In this document: one piece after another, positions 15,300-17,348 of the stretch
Position numbering within the stretch: position 1 is the first letter of the stretch
Layout: each line of letters begins with the position of its first letter
Assembly (NCBI GenBank): GCA_031289865.1
Contig: JAITOQ010000117.1
Location: 1 to 17,348, forward strand
Length of the DNA stretch: 17,348 nucleotides
Source of the DNA: Clostridiales bacterium
GTDB taxonomy: Bacteria; Bacillota; Clostridia; Christensenellales; JAISNN01
Reading direction: 5' to 3'
The notes under the pieces: generated by a model
Seen by the model: the letters and a program-made list of their open reading frames with translations, nothing else
What the model was told of the DNA's origin: nothing
Databases searched by the model: none
Translations under genes and position numbers: made by a program

Positions 15300-15321
15300 A
15301 TGAAGGCAAGGAGGGTTCAAT

Positions 15322-16575
15322 ATGAACGGATATTTTCCAAGACTGCTCGAAACCACGATTGCGGAGCAATCCGAGGTAACGGGGTGCATAGTCATTGAGG
15401 GACCAAAGTGGTGCGGCAAGTCGACCACGGCAAAGCTGTTTGCAAAAACAGTTATAGAATTGCAACGTTCAAAAACACTTGAAAAGTACTTGATGCTTTC
15501 ATACAGCAACAATGATTTGCTGCTTGCAGGTGAAAAACCGTTGATGTTTGACGAATGGCAGAAAATACCCGCACTATGGGATAATATCCGCGCTGAAATA
15601 GATGTAACGAGAGGTAAGGGACAGTTTATTTTAACCGGTTCGGCAAGACCCGTCGAGGATAAAAACAGACATTCCGGCACGGGTAGATTTGTAAGAATAG
15701 TAATGCGTCCTATGTCGCTTTGGGAATCAATGGAATCCACCGGAGAGGTTTCGCTTGGTACGTTGTTTAAAGGAGCCGCCAATATTAGCGGGAACTCAAA
15801 ATTAAGTATAGAACGGACCGCTTTTCTTATTTGCCGCGGAGGGTGGCCGGAATCGATACTTATGAGCGACAAAAACGCTTTGCTTGCGGCAAGGAATTAT
15901 TATCGTTCGCTAATCGAGGATGACATAACCGGAGTTGACGAAATTAAACGCAATCCCGCAAGAGCGCAATGGATACTCAAAGCCTATGCGAGGCAAGTGT
16001 CGGCGCTTGCTTCAAACCGAACCATTCAACAAGATGTTAATCCGATTGACGAAAAGACGCTTAGTTCGTATATCGATGCATTCAGAAAGCTGTTTGTAAT
16101 AGAGGACGTTGCGGCATGGTCGCCGAAGTTGCGTTCTAAAACAGCTATGCGTATATCTCCGAAACGACAATTTGTCGATCCGTCCGTGGCTGCCGCCGCC
16201 CTCGGTTCAAGTCCTCAAGATTTGCTTGACGATATCAATACGTTCGGGTTATTGTTTGAAAGCCTATGTACGAGAGATCTGCGCATATATGCTGAAAAGT
16301 TTGGCGGTACGGTTTATCATTATCACGATGAAAAAGATCTCGAAGCGGATATAATAATTCACATGGATAACGGCGATTGGGGAGCGGTTGAGATTAAGTT
16401 GGGCGGTCGTCAAATAGACGAGGCGGCAAAAAATCTGCTAAAGCTAAAGGACAAAGTTGATTCTGAGCAAATGCGTGAGCCAAGTTTTTTGATGGTGTTG
16501 ACAGGTCTAGACTATGCTTACCGTCGTACAACTGACGGAGTTTATGTCGTTCCGATAGGTTGCTTGAAGGATTAA
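15322..16575 (+). CDS. AAA ATPase with C-terminal DUF4143 (nuclease-like) domain
   Basis: A 417-residue member of the widespread ATP-binding/DUF4143 family. The N-terminal AAA domain has Walker A EGPKWCGKST (residues 26-35, K33) and Walker B PLMFDEWQ (D77, E78), then the sensor-like ILTGSARP (103-110). The C-terminal DUF4143 part keeps the residues of a PD-(D/E)xK nuclease-like fold: E313 in FESL, D343 in LEADIII and E357-I-K359. The start is ATG 15322 with AAGGAGGG (15307-15314) ahead. The gene is alone in its transcript, is AT-richer than its neighbours and has a near-ideal promoter. This fits a mobile, independently acquired gene, as is usual for this family. Its cellular role is unknown, and members occur far outside known defence or toxin loci. 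Confidence 0.9.
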   Translation: MNGYFPRLLETTIAEQSEVTGCIVIEGPKWCGKSTTAKLFAKTVIELQRSKTLEKYLMLSYSNNDLLLAGEKPLMFDEWQKIPALWDNIRAEIDVTRGKGQFILTGSARPVEDKNRHSGTGRFVRIVMRPMSLWESMESTGEVSLGTLFKGAANISGNSKLSIERTAFLICRGGWPESILMSDKNALLAARNYYRSLIEDDITGVDEIKRNPARAQWILKAYARQVSALASNRTIQQDVNPIDEKTLSSYIDAFRKLFVIEDVAAWSPKLRSKTAMRISPKRQFVDPSVAAAALGSSPQDLLDDINTFGLLFESLCTRDLRIYAEKFGGTVYHYHDEKDLEADIIIHMDNGDWGAVEIKLGGRQIDEAAKNLLKLKDKVDSEQMREPSFLMVLTGLDYAYRRTTDGVYVVPIGCLKD

Positions 16576-16592
16576 GCGGAACACAAAAAAAC

Positions 16593-16621
16593 TTGACATA
16601 TTCTTAAAAATCGTATATCAT
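16593..16621 (+). promoter_or_regulatory. Sigma-70-type promoter of purE
   Basis: TTGACA (16593-16598), a 17-bp spacer and TATCAT (16616-16621). Transcription would begin near 16628, giving a leader of only about 14 nt before ATG 16642. An upstream in-frame ATG at 16624 falls between the -10 box and the start site, so it would not be in the message. Confidence 0.75.
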
Positions 16622-16641
16622 AAATGAGCGAGGTGAATTTT

Positions 16642-17139
16642 ATGGCGAAGGTCGCAATCGTAATGGGCAGTAAAAATGACTTTGAAGCGGTAAAGCCCGC
16701 GTTTGAGGTGTTAAAAAAATTCGGAGTGACCGCGGACGTCCGCGTTATTTCCGCGCACCGTACGCCGCATGAGGCTGCGGAGTTTGCCGAAAACGCCGCG
16801 AAAAACGGTTTTGAGGTCATCATTGCGGCGGCGGGAAAGGCGGCGCATTTGGCGGGGGTGATAGCGTCGTTTACGACCTTGCCCGTCATCGGTATACCCG
16901 TAAAAAGCTCGACTATGGACGGTTTGGACAGCTTGCTGTCCGTCGTACAGATGCCGTCGGGGATACCCGTCGCTTGCGTCGCGATAAACGGCTCTGAAAA
17001 CGCGGGTATTCTCGCGGCACAGATATTGTCCCTCAAATATCCCGAGCTTTCGGCAAAGCTCTCGGATTACAAAAAGTCGCTCTCGGACAAGATAAAAAAA
17101 GACGACCAAAAGCTGCAAGACGAATTGTCGGCAACGTGA
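16642..17139 (+). CDS. purE: 5-(carboxyamino)imidazole ribonucleotide mutase PurE
   Basis: PurE catalyses the rearrangement of N5-carboxyaminoimidazole ribonucleotide to 4-carboxyaminoimidazole ribonucleotide in purine synthesis. The 165-residue protein shows GSKNDFEAV at the N-terminal phosphate-binding loop, the active-site SAHRTP, AAAGKAAHLAGV, PVIGIPVKSSTMDGLDSLLS and VQMPSGIPVACVAI, all in family order. The AAHLAGV and VQMP motifs fit class I (bacterial mutase) rather than class II. A 20-residue lysine-rich tail follows the core. ATG 16642 is used because GCGAGGTGA (16628-16636) precedes it and the promoter at 16593 excludes the longer start at 16624. It is transcribed alone here, with no purK or other pur gene inside the window. 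Confidence 0.95.
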   Translation: MAKVAIVMGSKNDFEAVKPAFEVLKKFGVTADVRVISAHRTPHEAAEFAENAAKNGFEVIIAAAGKAAHLAGVIASFTTLPVIGIPVKSSTMDGLDSLLSVVQMPSGIPVACVAINGSENAGILAAQILSLKYPELSAKLSDYKKSLSDKIKKDDQKLQDELSAT

Positions 17140-17161
17140 CGTTGCATCCAAATTCGCAACG
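17131..17161. other. Alternative small hairpins around the purE stop codon
   Basis: GCAACG (17131-17136), CGTTGC (17140-17145) and a second GCAACG (17156-17161). The middle element can pair with either flank (6 bp each), and the first hairpin carries the TGA stop in its loop. A T-run (TTTTTT, 17179-17184) lies about 18 nt further on, too far for a normal intrinsic terminator. A weak feature. Confidence 0.3.
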
Positions 17162-17211
17162 GACGAAGTACAGAAACGTTTTTTAGTAGCCCGTTCACCG
17201 ATTTTTTAAAG

Positions 17212-17232
17212 GCAGAATGCAAAATGCAGAAT
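17212..17232 (+). repeat. Heptanucleotide tandem repeat (GCARAAT family)
   Basis: Three 7-bp units, GCAGAAT, GCAAAAT and GCAGAAT, followed by a decayed TGCGGAT. The same family, in reverse complement, occurs in the middle of the 12741-12895 element (12821-12849), so it is dispersed within this window. Confidence 0.75.
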
Positions 17233-17311
17233 TGCGGATTTTAAAAAGCCGCAGTCCTCTTGTAGTGGACGACGACCACATCGTCCCGTATCCGTATAAG
17301 GAAAAAGTCGG

Positions 17312-17340
17312 TGTCATTCTGAGCGAATGCGAAGAATCTA
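17312..17340. repeat. Dispersed-type motif around TCATTCTGAGCG ... GAAGAATC
   Basis: The sequence TGTCATTCTGAGCGAATGC followed by GAAGAATCTA closely resembles a motif I recall as recurring in intergenic DNA of many bacterial genomes, including gut Clostridia. ATTCT and AGAAT form the outer arms of an imperfect dyad. Only one copy lies in the window, so repetitiveness is recalled rather than seen. The 209 bp after purE otherwise hold no gene that I can support. Confidence 0.5.
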
Positions 17341-17348
17341 AAACGCGG

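Noticed and set aside
15114..15872. A 252-residue open frame on the minus strand opposite the ATPase start
   Set aside because: It crosses the 23-bp repeats, a perfect plus-strand promoter and the conserved AAA domain; it is a shadow frame.
17140..17184. Intrinsic terminator after purE
   Set aside because: The small stem and the T-run are separated by about 18 nt, so the usual geometry is missing.

Overview
The window looks like chromosomal DNA of an anaerobic, low-to-mid GC member of Bacillota, class Clostridia, probably an uncultured gut lineage. This rests on the gene order dnaG - rpoD - trmK - C4 zinc-ribbon protein, on Clostridia-type families (DUF5058, DUF4080 radical SAM, RNHCP, DhaK/DhaL) and on Shine-Dalgarno-led genes that often start with TTG. 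The lineage is an inference. There are no rRNA, tRNA, CRISPR or IS features that I can support.

Layout. (1) 1-935: the end of dhaK and all of dhaL (dihydroxyacetone kinase subunits). (2) 936-4217: a visibly AT-rich insert with two tandem leucine-rich-repeat paralogues overlapping by 4 nt and a third unrecognised gene. It has its own promoter at the left, overlapped by a large dyad, and a terminator-like hairpin at the right. (3) 4235-7353: a strong promoter, an ABC-F ATPase, mnmA (tRNA 2-thiouridylase) and a small RNHCP zinc-ribbon protein. (4) 7436-11814: the DNA primase, primary sigma factor, TrmK and coiled-coil zinc-ribbon block. (5) 11865-15187: two multispanning membrane proteins followed by a B12-binding-type radical SAM protein, the last two genes overlapping by 4 nt. 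(6) 15236-16575: an AT-richer, singly transcribed AAA ATPase with a DUF4143 nuclease-like tail, behind a perfect consensus promoter. (7) 16593-17139: purE with its own promoter. (8) 17140-17348: non-coding DNA carrying dispersed repeats.

The most unusual structure is in the spacers. Short tandem repeats with a 7-bp period, in at least three unrelated sequence families, follow mnmA, fill the spacer between the two membrane genes (as opposed arrays forming a long dyad) and lie after purE. A separate four-copy 23-bp tandem repeat runs through the stop codon of the radical SAM gene and ends in the -35 box of the next gene. The best candidate for an undescribed system is the LRR-LRR-unknown cassette. 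Its function cannot be read from the sequence alone.
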